This document shows positions 16,926 through 26,616 of a DNA stretch of 50,520 nucleotides, piece by piece. The translations under genes were made by a program, and so were the position numbers. The notes beneath the pieces were generated by a model. It saw nothing but the letters and a program-made list of their open reading frames with translations, was not told where the DNA came from and ran no database searches. This DNA is from Paracraurococcus ruber (lineage in GTDB: Bacteria > Pseudomonadota > Alphaproteobacteria > Acetobacterales > Acetobacteraceae), in assembly GCF_004353985.1 (NCBI RefSeq), contig NZ_SMOA01000017.1, positions 1 through 50,520 on the forward strand. Reading direction: 5' to 3'. Each line of letters begins with the position of its first letter. The stretch's first letter is position 1.

Positions 16926-17060
16926 ATGGCCCAGGGGATGAACCGGAGGATGAGCCGGGGGACGGCACGGCGGCTGCTGTGGTTCGCCGGGCTCTGGGCC
17001 GCGGGCGTGGCGGCGGTGGGGCTGCTGGCCCTGGTGCTGCGCGGGCTGCTGCGGCTCTGA
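16926..17060 (+). CDS. DUF2474 small membrane protein, CydX-like oxidase accessory
   Basis: The 44-residue peptide starts four bases after the cydB stop codon. A basic N-terminus (MNRRMSRGTARR) precedes a single transmembrane helix (LLWFAGLWAAGVAAVGLL) and a second Leu-rich stretch ending RGLLRL. The W..GLWAAGV.A.GLLALVLRGL pattern and the place behind cydAB match DUF2474, a family found almost only with CIO-type oxidases and analogous to the CydX/YnhF subunits of bd oxidases. Three in-frame ATGs (16926, 16938, 16950) are possible starts; the first two are likeliest, because a GGAGG abuts the third too closely. The gene is easily missed because of its size. Confidence 0.75.
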   Translation: MAQGMNRRMSRGTARRLLWFAGLWAAGVAAVGLLALVLRGLLRL

Positions 17061-17071
17061 AAACGGCACGG

Positions 17072-17093
17072 GTTCGGATGCGCCCGTCCGAAC
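17072..17093 (+). terminator. Terminator of the cyd operon
   Basis: GTTCGGA (17072-17078) pairs with TCCGAAC (17087-17093) around an 8-base loop, 11 bp after the DUF2474 stop. A second weaker hairpin (CATCGCC...GGCGATG, about 17132-17151) follows in the gap before the convergent FTR1 gene. Confidence 0.55.
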
Positions 17094-17274
17094 GCGATAG
17101 GGCCTCGCGGCGGGCGGTGTCGTAAGGCCGGCATCGCCGCCGATGGCGATGGCAGCGCGCGTCCCGGGATGCGGGCCGCGCCATCGTCATCGGCCTGGTG
17201 GCGGACCGGGCCGGACGCTTCGCGCGCAGCCGCCGCGCGGCGGACCCGGGGTTTCGCCCCGGGATCCGGGCGCC

Positions 17275-18060
17275 TCACTCCGCCGCGGCGTGCCCGGCGA
17301 CCGGAAGGCGCTTCGGCCAGGCCAGCACGAGCGCGGCGCCGGCCAGGACCATCGCCTGCGCGACCAGGCCCTCCCAGCTCGGCGACAGGCCGATGGCCTC
17401 GGCCAGCGGCGGCAGCTCGGCCGGGGTGAAGGAGATGATGGCCTGTTCCTGGAATTCCTGCAGCCCGGCCGCCACCAGCCGCGCCGCCATCAGCAGCAGG
17501 AACAGCGAGGTCACCCGGAACAGCGGCCGCAGCGGCAGCCGCACCGCGGCGCGGATGATGAGGTACCAGAGCAGGCCGAGGCCGACCGCACCCGCCGCCA
17601 GCCCGACCAGCATGCCGGGCAGCGATTCCTCCGACCCCAGGGCGCCGAGGAACAGCGCGGTCTCCGCCCCCTCGCGGAACACCGCGAGGAAACCGATCAG
17701 GCCCAGCGCCACCGGCACGCTGTCGGCCGCCAGCGCGGCATGGGCCTGGCGCTGCAGCGTCGCCGCCCAGGCCCGCGGGTCCGACCGCCGCCAGAGGAAG
17801 CCGCCGGTCCAGAGCATGAGGCCGGCGGCGAGCAGGCAGGTGACGCCCTCCACCGTGTCGTCATGCACGCCGCCGCGCCAGGCGGCATAGGCGCCGGCGG
17901 TGGCGAGGCTGGCTAGCAGGCCAAGCCCCGCCCCGGCCCAGAGCGCGCCGATGCGCGCCGGCGCGACCTTGCGCAGCAGGGCGGCGAGGGCGGCAAGGAC
18001 AAGGATGGCCTCCAGCCCCTCCCGCAGGAGGATGAGGGCGGATTCGAGGGCGACGGACAT
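17275..18060 (-). CDS. FTR1-family iron permease
   Basis: This 261-residue inner-membrane protein has seven helices and two REGxE signatures, REGLE (about residue 13) in helix 1 and REGAE in helix 4. These are the iron-translocating motifs of the FTR1/EfeU family. The first helix starts directly at the N-terminus (SVALESALILLREGLEAIL). No EfeO, EfeB, cupredoxin or copper oxidase partner gene is next to it, so how ferrous iron is delivered or oxidised is unclear. A perfect inverted repeat resembling a Fur box lies 15 bp before the start codon. This supports iron-repressed expression. Confidence 0.9.
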   Translation of the reverse strand: MSVALESALILLREGLEAILVLAALAALLRKVAPARIGALWAGAGLGLLASLATAGAYAAWRGGVHDDTVEGVTCLLAAGLMLWTGGFLWRRSDPRAWAATLQRQAHAALAADSVPVALGLIGFLAVFREGAETALFLGALGSEESLPGMLVGLAAGAVGLGLLWYLIIRAAVRLPLRPLFRVTSLFLLLMAARLVAAGLQEFQEQAIISFTPAELPPLAEAIGLSPSWEGLVAQAMVLAGAALVLAWPKRLPVAGHAAAE

Positions 18061-18075
18061 GCGTGGCACCTGCAA

Positions 18076-18092
18076 TTGCGAGTGGTTCGCAA
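18076..18092. promoter_or_regulatory. Fur-box-like palindrome upstream of FTR1
   Basis: TTGCGA-GTGGT-TCGCAA is a perfect 6-5-6 inverted repeat located 16-32 bases upstream of the FTR1 start codon. The TGCGA..TCGCA form is what I would expect of a Fur operator in Rhodospirillales-type genomes. It would overlap the transcription start or early leader, a good repressor position. Confidence 0.65.
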
Positions 18093-18168
18093 GAACATAG
18101 GCGCCGGGCCGTCGGCGTCGCGTGAATTCGGCTCCATGCCAGGCGCGTGAGCAGCCCGGCCACCGCTG

Positions 18169-18978
18169 TCAGCCGATGGCCGGCCGTTCCCGCAGCCGCT
18201 CATAGGTGGCGCGGACCAGCGCGGGGCCGTGCCTTCGCTCCAGCCGGCGGACGGTGAAATGGGCGCGGGCGATGCCGCGGAAATGCTCGAGGAAGGCGAG
18301 GTTCACCGCCGCCCCGCCGGCCGCCCCGACCACCGGCGCCGCCTGGGCGGACAGCTTGAAGGCGACCGGCGCCCCGAAGCGCGCGGCGACGGCGCCGAGG
18401 AAGCCGGGCAGGAACTGCGCGACGCCGCGGCCGACCGCTGCCTGCACCGCCTCGGCCAGGGCCAGGCGCAGGGCGAAATAGCCGCTCTCCGTCTCGTCAT
18501 CCTCCGGCGTGCGGCCGCCCAGGGCGAAGACCTTCAGGCATTCCGCCTGCACCGCCGGGTCGGCCAGGTCCTCCCCCTGCTCGGCGGCGATGGCGGCGAC
18601 CTGACGCAGCAGCAGGGTGGTGGAGACGGGCAGTTCCAGCAGCGTCCCCGGCAGGCCCAGCGCCCCGCCGGCGGCGCCCGAGGCGGCGAGGAGGCCGCGA
18701 TGCAGCCATTCCCCCGGCAGCCGGCCGGGCGTGCCGCCGGGATTGCTGCGCAGGGCGGCGCGCAGCGCGGCGTCCAGCGCCCGCCGCACCGCCGAATCCA
18801 GCCCGGCCTGGGCGAAGGATGGCAGGCGGCGCTTCAGCGCCTCCACCGAGCCACCGACCAGGGCGGCAAGGCGGACGGGCAGCGAGGTGCCCTCCAGCAC
18901 CACCACGGCGGCGTCGAGCTCGGCGAGTTCAGCCTCGGACAGGGCGGGGACGGGGAGGAGGCGGTCGGGGTCTGGCAT
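18169..18978 (-). CDS. EcsC family protein
   Basis: The 269-residue protein matches the EcsC family (named after a gene of the Bacillus ecs operon; biochemical role unknown). An acidic N-terminus is followed by the RLPGEWLHRGLLAASGAAGGALGLPGTLLELPVSTTLLLRQV region, split by a family-typical Gly/Ala-rich amphipathic helix. Next come AECLKVFALGG and a second Gly/Ala-rich hydrophobic region (VVGAAGGAAVNLAFLEHF), and finally GIARAHFTVRRLERRHG. The hydrophobic parts may associate with membrane. The start is the only ATG before the conserved part; the ribosome site is weak. It is upstream of FTR1 on the same strand, about 110 bp away, so it is probably independent of it. Confidence 0.82.
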   Translation of the reverse strand: MPDPDRLLPVPALSEAELAELDAAVVVLEGTSLPVRLAALVGGSVEALKRRLPSFAQAGLDSAVRRALDAALRAALRSNPGGTPGRLPGEWLHRGLLAASGAAGGALGLPGTLLELPVSTTLLLRQVAAIAAEQGEDLADPAVQAECLKVFALGGRTPEDDETESGYFALRLALAEAVQAAVGRGVAQFLPGFLGAVAARFGAPVAFKLSAQAAPVVGAAGGAAVNLAFLEHFRGIARAHFTVRRLERRHGPALVRATYERLRERPAIG

Positions 18979-19273
18979 GGCCTGGGATGAACCCGGGGTT
19001 GGGGCAAGGGTTCGCCGGCCGGAAGAATGGGGCCACCCGGACGGCCCCGCCAGGGCGGACGCCGCGCCGGGACGGCGAGGGCAGCCGACGCCCCGGCGCA
19101 GGGAAGGCCGGCGGCGGCGGCCGTCGCAGCCTGGGGCTTGGGACGGGTCGACCAGCCCGCCATGTCAGGCACAGCCCGGGCGCGCCCGCCGCGAGCCTCC
19201 CGCCGCCACGGCGGGGGCCGGGTCGCCCGCAGGAAGGACCTGCGCGGGGAGCCCCGGCCTCCCGCCGGTCGGT

Positions 19274-19996
19274 TCAGCCGGCCCGGGCGCTGGCCGCGGA
19301 ACCGCGCCGCGCCACGCCCAGCGCGGCCAGGCCGAGACCCAGCAGGGCGATGCCCGCCGGCTCCGGCACGGGGGGCGGGACGGCAAGGTTGGTCAGCTTG
19401 AACTGCACGGAGGGCACGGCCCCCGCCCCGGGGCCGCCGGTCATGGCGATGGTGCCGGTCAGGTTCCAGGCGGAGGACCAGGTGAAGTTCGACACGCGCA
19501 GGTAGTCCCCGCCGCTGTCGCCGGCCAGCGTGGGCAGGGCGTTGCCGCTCAGCGCGAGCCCGGCGATCGTGGTGTCGGCCCCGCCCGACCGCGCCACCGC
19601 CCGGATGAACAGCGTCTGCGTGGCGGCGAGGGAGACGGTGTAGGTCACATCCTGGAATCCGCTGCCGCGATCGATGCCGAAGCGGAGATCCGAGCCGTCA
19701 TAGGCGAGGCGGAAGGGCAGCGCCGTGCCGTTCCAGAGGCCTCCGCCGGTGAGGCCGCTGATGTTCACCGTGGCGGTCGGCGCCGAGGTGTTCGGGCCGA
19801 TATTCCATTCGGCCTGGGCTGCCGTCCTGCCGTTGTCGCCGTTGCGAGCCTCCGCCACCGCCTGCTCGCAGGCGACGCCGTTGCAGAGCGTGCTGAAGGT
19901 GGTGTCGTAATTCGCCAGCAGCGTCGTCACCGGCGCCGCCTGCGCGGCGCCGGCGGCCAGCACCGCCCCGGCCAGGGCGGCGAGCAATCTCGTCAT
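19274..19996 (-). CDS. PEP-CTERM sorting domain protein
   Basis: The 240-residue exported protein has an N-terminal Sec signal (MTRLLAALAGAVLAAGAAQA). Its C-terminus is a textbook PEP-CTERM tail: PVPEPAG, a hydrophobic helix (IALLGLGLAALGVA) and a basic RRGSAA end. This tail directs cleavage and sorting by an exosortase, which is not in this window. The middle is rich in Thr, Ser, Gly and Asn, as in adhesin-like or biofilm-matrix proteins, and has a single Cys pair (CNGVACEQ). ATG 19996 has GGAG 11 bases upstream. The ATG at 20005 (three codons longer) is the alternative but has GGAG only three bases away. Confidence 0.85.
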   Translation of the reverse strand: MTRLLAALAGAVLAAGAAQAAPVTTLLANYDTTFSTLCNGVACEQAVAEARNGDNGRTAAQAEWNIGPNTSAPTATVNISGLTGGGLWNGTALPFRLAYDGSDLRFGIDRGSGFQDVTYTVSLAATQTLFIRAVARSGGADTTIAGLALSGNALPTLAGDSGGDYLRVSNFTWSSAWNLTGTIAMTGGPGAGAVPSVQFKLTNLAVPPPVPEPAGIALLGLGLAALGVARRGSAASARAG

Positions 19997-20204
19997 GTCC
20001 AGCATGGCTCCGTGGGGGCGCTGCCGATCAGCGTCCCCCCGCGGAAGGATAGGTAACTGAACTGGTATCGTCGTTCCAGAATATTGCTTGATCGGAGATT
20101 GGTGACCAGGGAGGCGGATTTGCCGATGCGTTGCAGGAAATTGCGGCGACGGCGATGGCAAGGGCGTGTCGGGCAGGGCGCCCCGCTGCCGGCCCGGGCC
20201 GTCT

Positions 20205-20594
20205 TCAACCCTGCCGGCGCAGATCGTCCCGCAGCCAGGCGGCGAAGCCCTCCTCCGGCAGGTCGCCGGCGGCGAGGTCCAGCATCACCACCACGCATTC
20301 GGCATCGCCGGCGACCAAGTCCAGGCCGTTCAGGACCAGGAAGGTCCCGACCGCCACATGGGCCCTGCGCTTGTTGCCATCCACGAAGGGGTGGTTGCGC
20401 GCGATCCCGAAGCCCAAGGCGGCGGCCAGTTCCGGCAGGTCCGGCTGCCCATGGGCGGGAAGGTTCCGCGGCCGCGCCAGCGCGCTCTCCAGCAGGCCGA
20501 GGTCGCGGAGGCCCTCGCCGCCGCCATGCTCGGCCAGTTGCTCCTCATGGATGGCGAGCACGACGTCCGGCGTCAGCCAGACGGGCGCGGTCAC
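20205..20594 (-). CDS. doc: Doc-type (Fic fold) toxin
   Basis: The 129-residue protein of the death-on-curing group inactivates EF-Tu by phosphorylation in the model P1 case. The Fic/Doc active-site motif reads HPFVDGNKRRAH (about residues 68-79). The N-terminal part (DVVLAIHEEQLAEHGG, then GLLESALARPRN) and the following TFLVLNGLDL helix match Doc proteins. It overlaps the upstream AbrB-like gene by four bases (ATGA), so the two are co-translated as a toxin-antitoxin pair. Pairing of Doc with an AbrB-fold antitoxin instead of Phd is a known but less common combination. Toxicity is inferred from family only. Confidence 0.88.
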   Translation of the reverse strand: MTAPVWLTPDVVLAIHEEQLAEHGGGEGLRDLGLLESALARPRNLPAHGQPDLPELAAALGFGIARNHPFVDGNKRRAHVAVGTFLVLNGLDLVAGDAECVVVMLDLAAGDLPEEGFAAWLRDDLRRQG

Positions 20595-20815
20595 TTCGCC
20601 AGTTCGCGCGGCACGGCGCGGCGACGGCGCATGACATCCCGCGCCACCTCCATCTGCCGCTCGAATTCCGGGTCGCGCCGGACGACCCGGAAGCCGTCCG
20701 GCGTCTCGATCACCTGCACGGTATCGCCCCCGGCCAGCCGCAGACGGGTGAGGAGTTCCTCCGGCAGGACCACCCCCGCCGAGTTCCCGACGGCGCGCAG
20801 CTTCAGCGTGGCCAT
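20591..20815 (-). CDS. AbrB/MazE-fold antitoxin
   Basis: The 74-residue DNA-binding antitoxin has a swapped-hairpin SpoVT/AbrB domain in residues 1-45 (LKLRAVGNSAGVVLPEELL, then LAGGDTVQVIE). A basic C-terminal tail (EVARDVMRRRRAVPRELAK) probably wraps the toxin. AGGGAAG lies eight bases upstream of the ATG. A 28-bp palindrome (20833-20860) lies just upstream and could be its operator. The gene overlaps the Doc toxin gene by four bases. Confidence 0.87.
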   Translation of the reverse strand: MATLKLRAVGNSAGVVLPEELLTRLRLAGGDTVQVIETPDGFRVVRRDPEFERQMEVARDVMRRRRAVPRELAK

Positions 20816-20832
20816 GGCGGCGCTTCCCTGAT

Positions 20833-20860
20833 GGGCACGCGCGGCATCACGCGCGTGCCC
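20833..20860. promoter_or_regulatory. Palindrome upstream of the AbrB-Doc operon
   Basis: GGGCACGCGCG (20833-20843) is the exact inverse of CGCGCGTGCCC (20850-20860), with GCATCA between. It lies in the 77-bp gap between the end of hslU and the antitoxin start, both leftward. It can serve either as the hslU terminator or as the autoregulatory operator of the toxin-antitoxin operon, or as both. Confidence 0.55.
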
Positions 20861-20892
20861 TCAAGTTGCCCACACATCCGCCATGACGCCGC

Positions 20893-22218
<1,326 letters not shown>

Positions 22219-22219
22219 C

Positions 22220-22795
22220 TCAGGCGGCTTCCAGGGTTTCGAGCACGATGTTGCCGTTGGTGTAGACGCAGATGTCGCCGGCGATGGCCATGGCGCGGCG
22301 GCAGATCTCCTCGGCCGACAGGCCCTCGACCGGCAGCAGGGCGCGGGCCGCGGCCAGGGCGAAATTCCCGCCCGAGCCGATGCCGATGACGGCATCCTCC
22401 GGCTCCAGCACGTCGCCCTGGCCGGTCAGCAGCAGGGACCGCCGGGCATCGGCGACCGACAGCAGCGCCTCCAGCCGGCGCAGGTAGCGGTCGGACCGCC
22501 AGTCCTTGGCCAGTTCGACGCAGGCGCGCTCCAGCTGGTCCGGGAAGCGTTCGAGCTTGGCTTCCAGCCGTTCCAGCAGGGTGAAGGCATCGGCGGTGGC
22601 GCCGGCGAAGCCGGCCAGGACCCGGCCATTGGCGATGCGCCGGACCTTCCGGGCATTGCCCTTCACCACGGTCTGGCCGAGCGAGACCTGGCCGTCGCCG
22701 GCCATGGCCACGGTGCCGCCCTTGCGGACCGAGAGGATGGTGGTGCCGTGCCAGCCGGCGAAATCCGGCTGGCCGGGGGAGGAATGGGAAGACAT
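22220..22795 (-). CDS. hslV: HslV, peptidase subunit of the HslVU protease
   Basis: This threonine peptidase forms two stacked hexamers. In the 191-residue precursor a 17-residue propeptide (ending FAGWHG) is removed to expose Thr18 in [10 protein letters not shown], the active-site nucleophile. [21 protein letters not shown] and [17 protein letters not shown] follow as in all HslV. The end, [18 protein letters not shown], is typical. ATG 22795 was chosen; the in-frame extension upstream is Ala-rich without homology. It is the first gene of the hslVU operon. A decayed antitoxin gene lies immediately upstream. Confidence 0.97.
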   Translation of the reverse strand: MSSHSSPGQPDFAGWHGTTILSVRKGGTVAMAGDGQVSLGQTVVKGNARKVRRIANGRVLAGFAGATADAFTLLERLEAKLERFPDQLERACVELAKDWRSDRYLRRLEALLSVADARRSLLLTGQGDVLEPEDAVIGIGSGGNFALAAARALLPVEGLSAEEICRRAMAIAGDICVYTNGNIVLETLEAA

Positions 22796-22873
22796 GGCGG
22801 CGGATGTGGGCCTTGCCGCCCCCGCGGGCAACGGGATGGCCCGAATGGGCTATTGCGGCCCGGCCCGGCAGCG

Positions 22874-23098
22874 TCATGCCCCGGGCGCCCGCCGCCCGCC
22901 GTTGATCAGGTCGCGGATGGTCAGGCCGGGCCCCGGCGTCACCCCGCCCCGCAGGCGCCGCGCCTCAGCCGCCGTCGCAACGTCCTGCTTCGGCACCCCC
23001 GGCACCAGCCGGGCCACCGCCCGTCAATCCCGGGTGATCACCACCCCCTCCCCCTGCTCCACCCGATCGAGCATGGCGCCGGGCTGTCCCGCAGCCTC
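22874..23098 (-). pseudogene. Phd/YefM-type antitoxin remnant with an in-frame stop
   Basis: Reading leftward, GAMLDRVEQGEGVVITRD is followed by a TGA at 23024-23026. In the same frame the sequence continues ...RAVARLVPGVPKQ, AAEARRLRGG, then LTIRDLINGGRR to a stop at 22874. This is the pattern of Phd/YefM antitoxins (LLDRVE.GE.VVITR.GRPVARLVP...). The TGA stands exactly where a Gly codon (GGA) of RDGRPVA would be, and the first ~10 residues have lost their start. No toxin partner is adjacent. The remaining sequence 23099-23373 shows no gene and carries the promoter region of the next receptor. Confidence 0.65.
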
Positions 23099-23373
23099 CG
23101 GCGCGCCGCTCTCGCGCACGCGCCGCCTCCGCGCCGATCGCCGCGGGCTGCCATCCCGCCCGGCCCGGTTGCGACCCCCGCGCGCCCTCCGCCCGCCCTG
23201 GCGCCCCGGGCAGGCCGGTGCCGAGCGCCCCGGCAAGGCCGCGCCGGCAGACCCGTCCCCCGCCCGAGGCCAGCGCGGCGCGGGTCGCCCGGCCCCGGCC
23301 GCCCCGCCTTGGTTAACCCGTTCCTCATCGCGGTACGGCATCCAGGCCGTCATCGCCCCGCGGAGACCGCACC

Positions 23374-25785
23374 GTGCCGCCTGCCAGCCCGCCATCCTCC
23401 GGCTTCGGCCTCTCCCTCCGCGCGGCGCTGCTCGCGGTGTTGCTCGGGCTGACCGCCTTCGGCGCCGCCGCGCTCGGCTGGCGCGCCGCGGAGGACTGGC
23501 GGCAGCTGGCCGCGGCCGAGGAGGCGGGCATCGCCAATGAGGGCGCCAACCGCTTCATCGCCGGCCTGTTCGAGGTGCTGATGGAGCGCCTGGCCACCAA
23601 CAACGCCCTGCAGGCGCCCGACCCCGCCGGGCCCGAGGTGCTGCAGGAGATCGCCCGCCGGCGCGCCGCGGTGCAGGCGAATTTCCTCGCCGGCCGCGCC
23701 GTGCTGGCGGCCCGCCAGTTCCCGGGCGAGGCGGCGCTGCTGCGCGACCTCGACGCCGCCCTGGCCCGCGCCGACGACCTGCGCCGGCAGGCCGACGCGG
23801 CCCTGCGCCAGCCGGTGGCGGCGCGGGACGCCGCGCTGCGGCGGGACTTCATCCCGGGCATCACCGCCTCGGTCGATGCGGCGCTGCGGGTCTGGTTCGC
23901 CGCGGTGCACCACATGGCGCAGTCGGACCCGGTGCTGGCCCGCCTCGCCGCGGTGAAGGAGATCGGCTGGCGGCTGCGCGACACCGCGGGGTTCGAGCGG
24001 TCGAACATCGCCTCCGCCATGTCGGCGCGGCAGCCGGTGGCGGCCGACCGGCTGGCCGCCAATGCCGCCATCCGCGGCCGGGTGGACCTGCTCTGGTCCC
24101 AGCTGCAGAACTTGGCGCCGGAGGCCGACCCGGCCACCGATGCCGGCCTGCGCGCCGCCATGGCCACCGCAAGGCGCGAGTATTTCGAGGGCTTCCGCGG
24201 CCTCGCCGACCGCATGGTCGCGGCGGGGGCGGAGGCCGGCCGCTACCCGATGGCGCCGGCCGATTTCGTCGCCACCACCACCGACCAGCTGGGCACGCTG
24301 CTGGCGGTCATGACCGCGGCCGGCCAGGCGAGCGAGGCGCATGCCGCCGCCGCCATCGCGGCACGCCGGACCGACCTTGCGGCCGCCGCCGGCGTGCTGC
24401 TGGCCAGTCTCGCGCTCGCCGGCCTGGCGGCCTGGATCGTCGTCGCGCGCGTCACCCGGCCGCTCGCCCGGCTGGAAGCGGCGACGGCCCGCCTGGCGCA
24501 GGGCGACCTCGCGGTCACGCTACCGGGCGCGGCGCGGCGGGACGAGGTCGGCCGGCTCGCGGGCGCCATCCGCGTTCTGCAGGACGGGCTGCTGGCCAAG
24601 GCCCGGCTGGAGGCGTCGCAGACCGAGGAGCGCGCGGCGGCCGAGGCCGAGAAGCGCAACGTGGTCCAGGCGATGGCCGAGCAGGTGGAGGCGGCCGCGC
24701 GCGAGGCGGTCTCCGCCATCGAGATCCGCAGCCAGGCCATGTCGGGCGACGCCGCCGCGCTGGCGGCGATGGCGGCCGAGGTCGCCGGCACCGCCGTGGC
24801 GATGGAAGCGACCGCGGCCAGGGTGCTGGCGGATGGCGAATGCGGCGCCGCGGCAACCGAGGAACTGGCTGCCAGCATCCGTGCCGTCGCCGGCCAGGTG
24901 GAAGGCGCGACGGCCGCGGCCCGCCGGGCGGTGGACCGGACCGAAACCAGCCAGGCCACCATCGCCGGCCTGGCCGAGGCGGCGTCGCGGATCGGCGACG
25001 TGGTGCGGCTGATCAGCGACATCGCCGGCCGCACCAATCTTCTCGCGCTGAACGCGACCATCGAGGCGGCGCGGGCCGGCGAGGCCGGCAAGGGCTTCGC
25101 GGTGGTGGCGAGCGAGGTGAAGGCGCTGGCCAGCCAGACCGCGCGCGCGACCGAGGAGATCGCCCGCCAGGTGTCCGGGATCGGCAGCGCGACTTCCGGC
25201 GCGGTCGCCGCGGTGGCCGAGATCGCCGCCGCGATCCAGGAAACGGACAGCGCCGCCGCGACCATCACCGCGGTGATCGACCAGCAGGCCAAGGCGACCG
25301 CCGAGATCGCCGAGACCGTGGCGCGCACCACCGCCGCGGCGCGGGAGGTTTCGGAACGGGCGGGCGAGGTGGCGGCTGCCATCGGCGGCGCCGGCACGCG
25401 GGCCGATGCGGTCCGCGGCGCCGCGGCCGGCACCGCCGAGGCGACGGCGACGCTGCAGGCCAGCATCGTCCGCATCATCCGCACGGCGACGCCGGAAGCG
25501 GAGCGGCGGGGCGAGCCGCGCCGGCCCGGCCAGGGGCGGCGCGCCATGCTGGGCGGCCTGGATGGCGGCCCGGCCAGCGGCGAACTGATCGATGTCTCGG
25601 CCGGCGGCGCGGCCCTGCTGCTGCCGCCCGGCAGCCCGGCCCCGCGGGTCGGCCAGCCGGTGACGCTGACCCTGGATGGCGAGCCCGCCCGGCCCGGCGC
25701 CAGGGTGCTGGAGGTCAGCCTGGTCCGGGAAGGCGGCCTGCGGGTGCGGCTGGCCTTCGCCGGCGACGCGCGGCGCGCCGCCTGA
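23374..25785 (+). CDS. Methyl-accepting chemotaxis protein with C-terminal PilZ domain
   Basis: The 803-residue transmembrane receptor starts at GTG, preceded by GGAG. Helix 1 is about residues 12-35. A periplasmic four-helix sensor domain of roughly 300 residues follows, then helix 2 (about 330-356). A HAMP segment ([23 protein letters not shown]) leads to a cytoplasmic coiled-coil signalling domain, whose tip contains [37 protein letters not shown], split here only by its usual Gly hinge. After the coil, a C-terminal ~95 residues carry RRGEPRR and DVSAGGAAL, the RxxxR and DxSxxG elements of PilZ, a c-di-GMP binding domain. It therefore probably joins chemotactic signalling with c-di-GMP. 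No che genes are near. The ligand is unknown. Confidence 0.9.
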   Translation: MPPASPPSSGFGLSLRAALLAVLLGLTAFGAAALGWRAAEDWRQLAAAEEAGIANEGANRFIAGLFEVLMERLATNNALQAPDPAGPEVLQEIARRRAAVQANFLAGRAVLAARQFPGEAALLRDLDAALARADDLRRQADAALRQPVAARDAALRRDFIPGITASVDAALRVWFAAVHHMAQSDPVLARLAAVKEIGWRLRDTAGFERSNIASAMSARQPVAADRLAANAAIRGRVDLLWSQLQNLAPEADPATDAGLRAAMATARREYFEGFRGLADRMVAAGAEAGRYPMAPADFVATTTDQLGTLLAVMTAAGQASEAHAAAAIAARRTDLAAAAGVLLASLALAGLAAWIVVARVTRPLARLEAATARLAQGDLAVTLPGAARRDEVGRLAGAIRVLQDGLLAKARLEASQTEERAAAEAEKRNVVQAMAEQVEAAAREAVSAIEIRSQAMSGDAAALAAMAAEVAGTAVAMEATAARVLADGECGAAATEELAASIRAVAGQVEGATAAARRAVDRTETSQATIAGLAEAASRIGDVVRLISDIAGRTNLLALNATIEAARAGEAGKGFAVVASEVKALASQTARATEEIARQVSGIGSATSGAVAAVAEIAAAIQETDSAAATITAVIDQQAKATAEIAETVARTTAAAREVSERAGEVAAAIGGAGTRADAVRGAAAGTAEATATLQASIVRIIRTATPEAERRGEPRRPGQGRRAMLGGLDGGPASGELIDVSAGGAALLLPPGSPAPRVGQPVTLTLDGEPARPGARVLEVSLVREGGLRVRLAFAGDARRAA

Positions 25786-26004
25786 TACCAGCGGCATGAC
25801 CCTTCCCTTCAGGCCGAGCGCCAGGACGGGCGCCGCGGCTCATGCCGCGCAGCCAAGGTCTGCGGCGCAATGCGCCCGGCGATCGGGGGGCCGTCGATCG
25901 GTCGCGACCACCGGCCGTCAGCACAGGCCGGGGGCTCGGCGGGGCCCCCGGTAGGAGCCCGAGCGGGGGCCGCCGCCCTCGCCAAGCCCCGGCCAGGGGT
26001 CTAC

Positions 26005-26616
26005 ATGCGCCGCATGACCGCCGCCCGCACCGCCAGCATCGCGCGCCAGACCGCCGAGACCGATATCCGCGCCACCCTGGCCCTGGACGGCACCGGTAAG
26101 GTGCAGGTCGCGACCGGCATCGGCTTCCTCGACCACATGCTCACCGCGCTCGGCCGGCATGCCCTGTTCGACCTGGCGGTGGAGGCCAAGGGCGACCTGC
26201 ATATCGACTTCCACCACACGACCGAGGATGTCGGCATCGTCCTCGGCCAGTGCCTGCGGCAGGCGCTGGGCGACAAGCGCGGCATCCGCCGCTACGGCCA
26301 GGCCCTGATCCCGATGGACGAGGCGCTGGCCGAGGCCGCGATCGACATCTCCGGCCGCCCCTTCCTCGGCTGGTCGGTCCCCTTCGCCCGCGACAAGGTG
26401 GGGGAGATGGACACGGAACTGTTCGAGGAATTCTTCCGCGCCTTCGCCTTCAACGCCGGCATCACCCTGCATGTCACCTTGAAGGCCGGGACCAACGCGC
26501 ACCATGTCGCTGAGGCCTGCTTCAAGGCACTGGCCCGGGCGCTGCGGATGGCGGTGGAGACCGACCCGCGCGCGCCCGATTCGGTGCCATCGACCAAGGG
26601 GGTCCTCGAGGCCTGA
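26005..26616 (+). CDS. hisB: Imidazoleglycerol-phosphate dehydratase
   Basis: This enzyme catalyses the sixth step of histidine synthesis, dehydrating imidazole-glycerol phosphate. The 203-residue monofunctional form has the Mn-binding histidine motifs [35 protein letters not shown], and [26 protein letters not shown]-like repeats (here [17 protein letters not shown]), and ends with [12 protein letters not shown] 26005 has AGGGG five bases upstream; ATG 26014 is an alternative. Its stop overlaps the start of the DUF2628 gene (TGATG), making it the first gene of a coupled his operon. Confidence 0.97.
   Translation: MRRMTAARTASIARQTAETDIRATLALDGTGKVQVATGIGFLDHMLTALGRHALFDLAVEAKGDLHIDFHHTTEDVGIVLGQCLRQALGDKRGIRRYGQALIPMDEALAEAAIDISGRPFLGWSVPFARDKVGEMDTELFEEFFRAFAFNAGITLHVTLKAGTNAHHVAEACFKALARALRMAVETDPRAPDSVPSTKGVLEA

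Noticed and set aside
20205-20594. Unusual active-site glycine in the Doc motif (HPFVDGNKR)
   Set aside because: The DGNKR form is, to my knowledge, frequent among chromosomal Doc proteins, so it is not notable by itself.
24243-25797. Long antisense frames opposite the chemoreceptor gene
   Set aside because: Products are Ala/Ser/Arg- or Gly-rich shadows of the regular coiled-coil codon pattern; no motifs.
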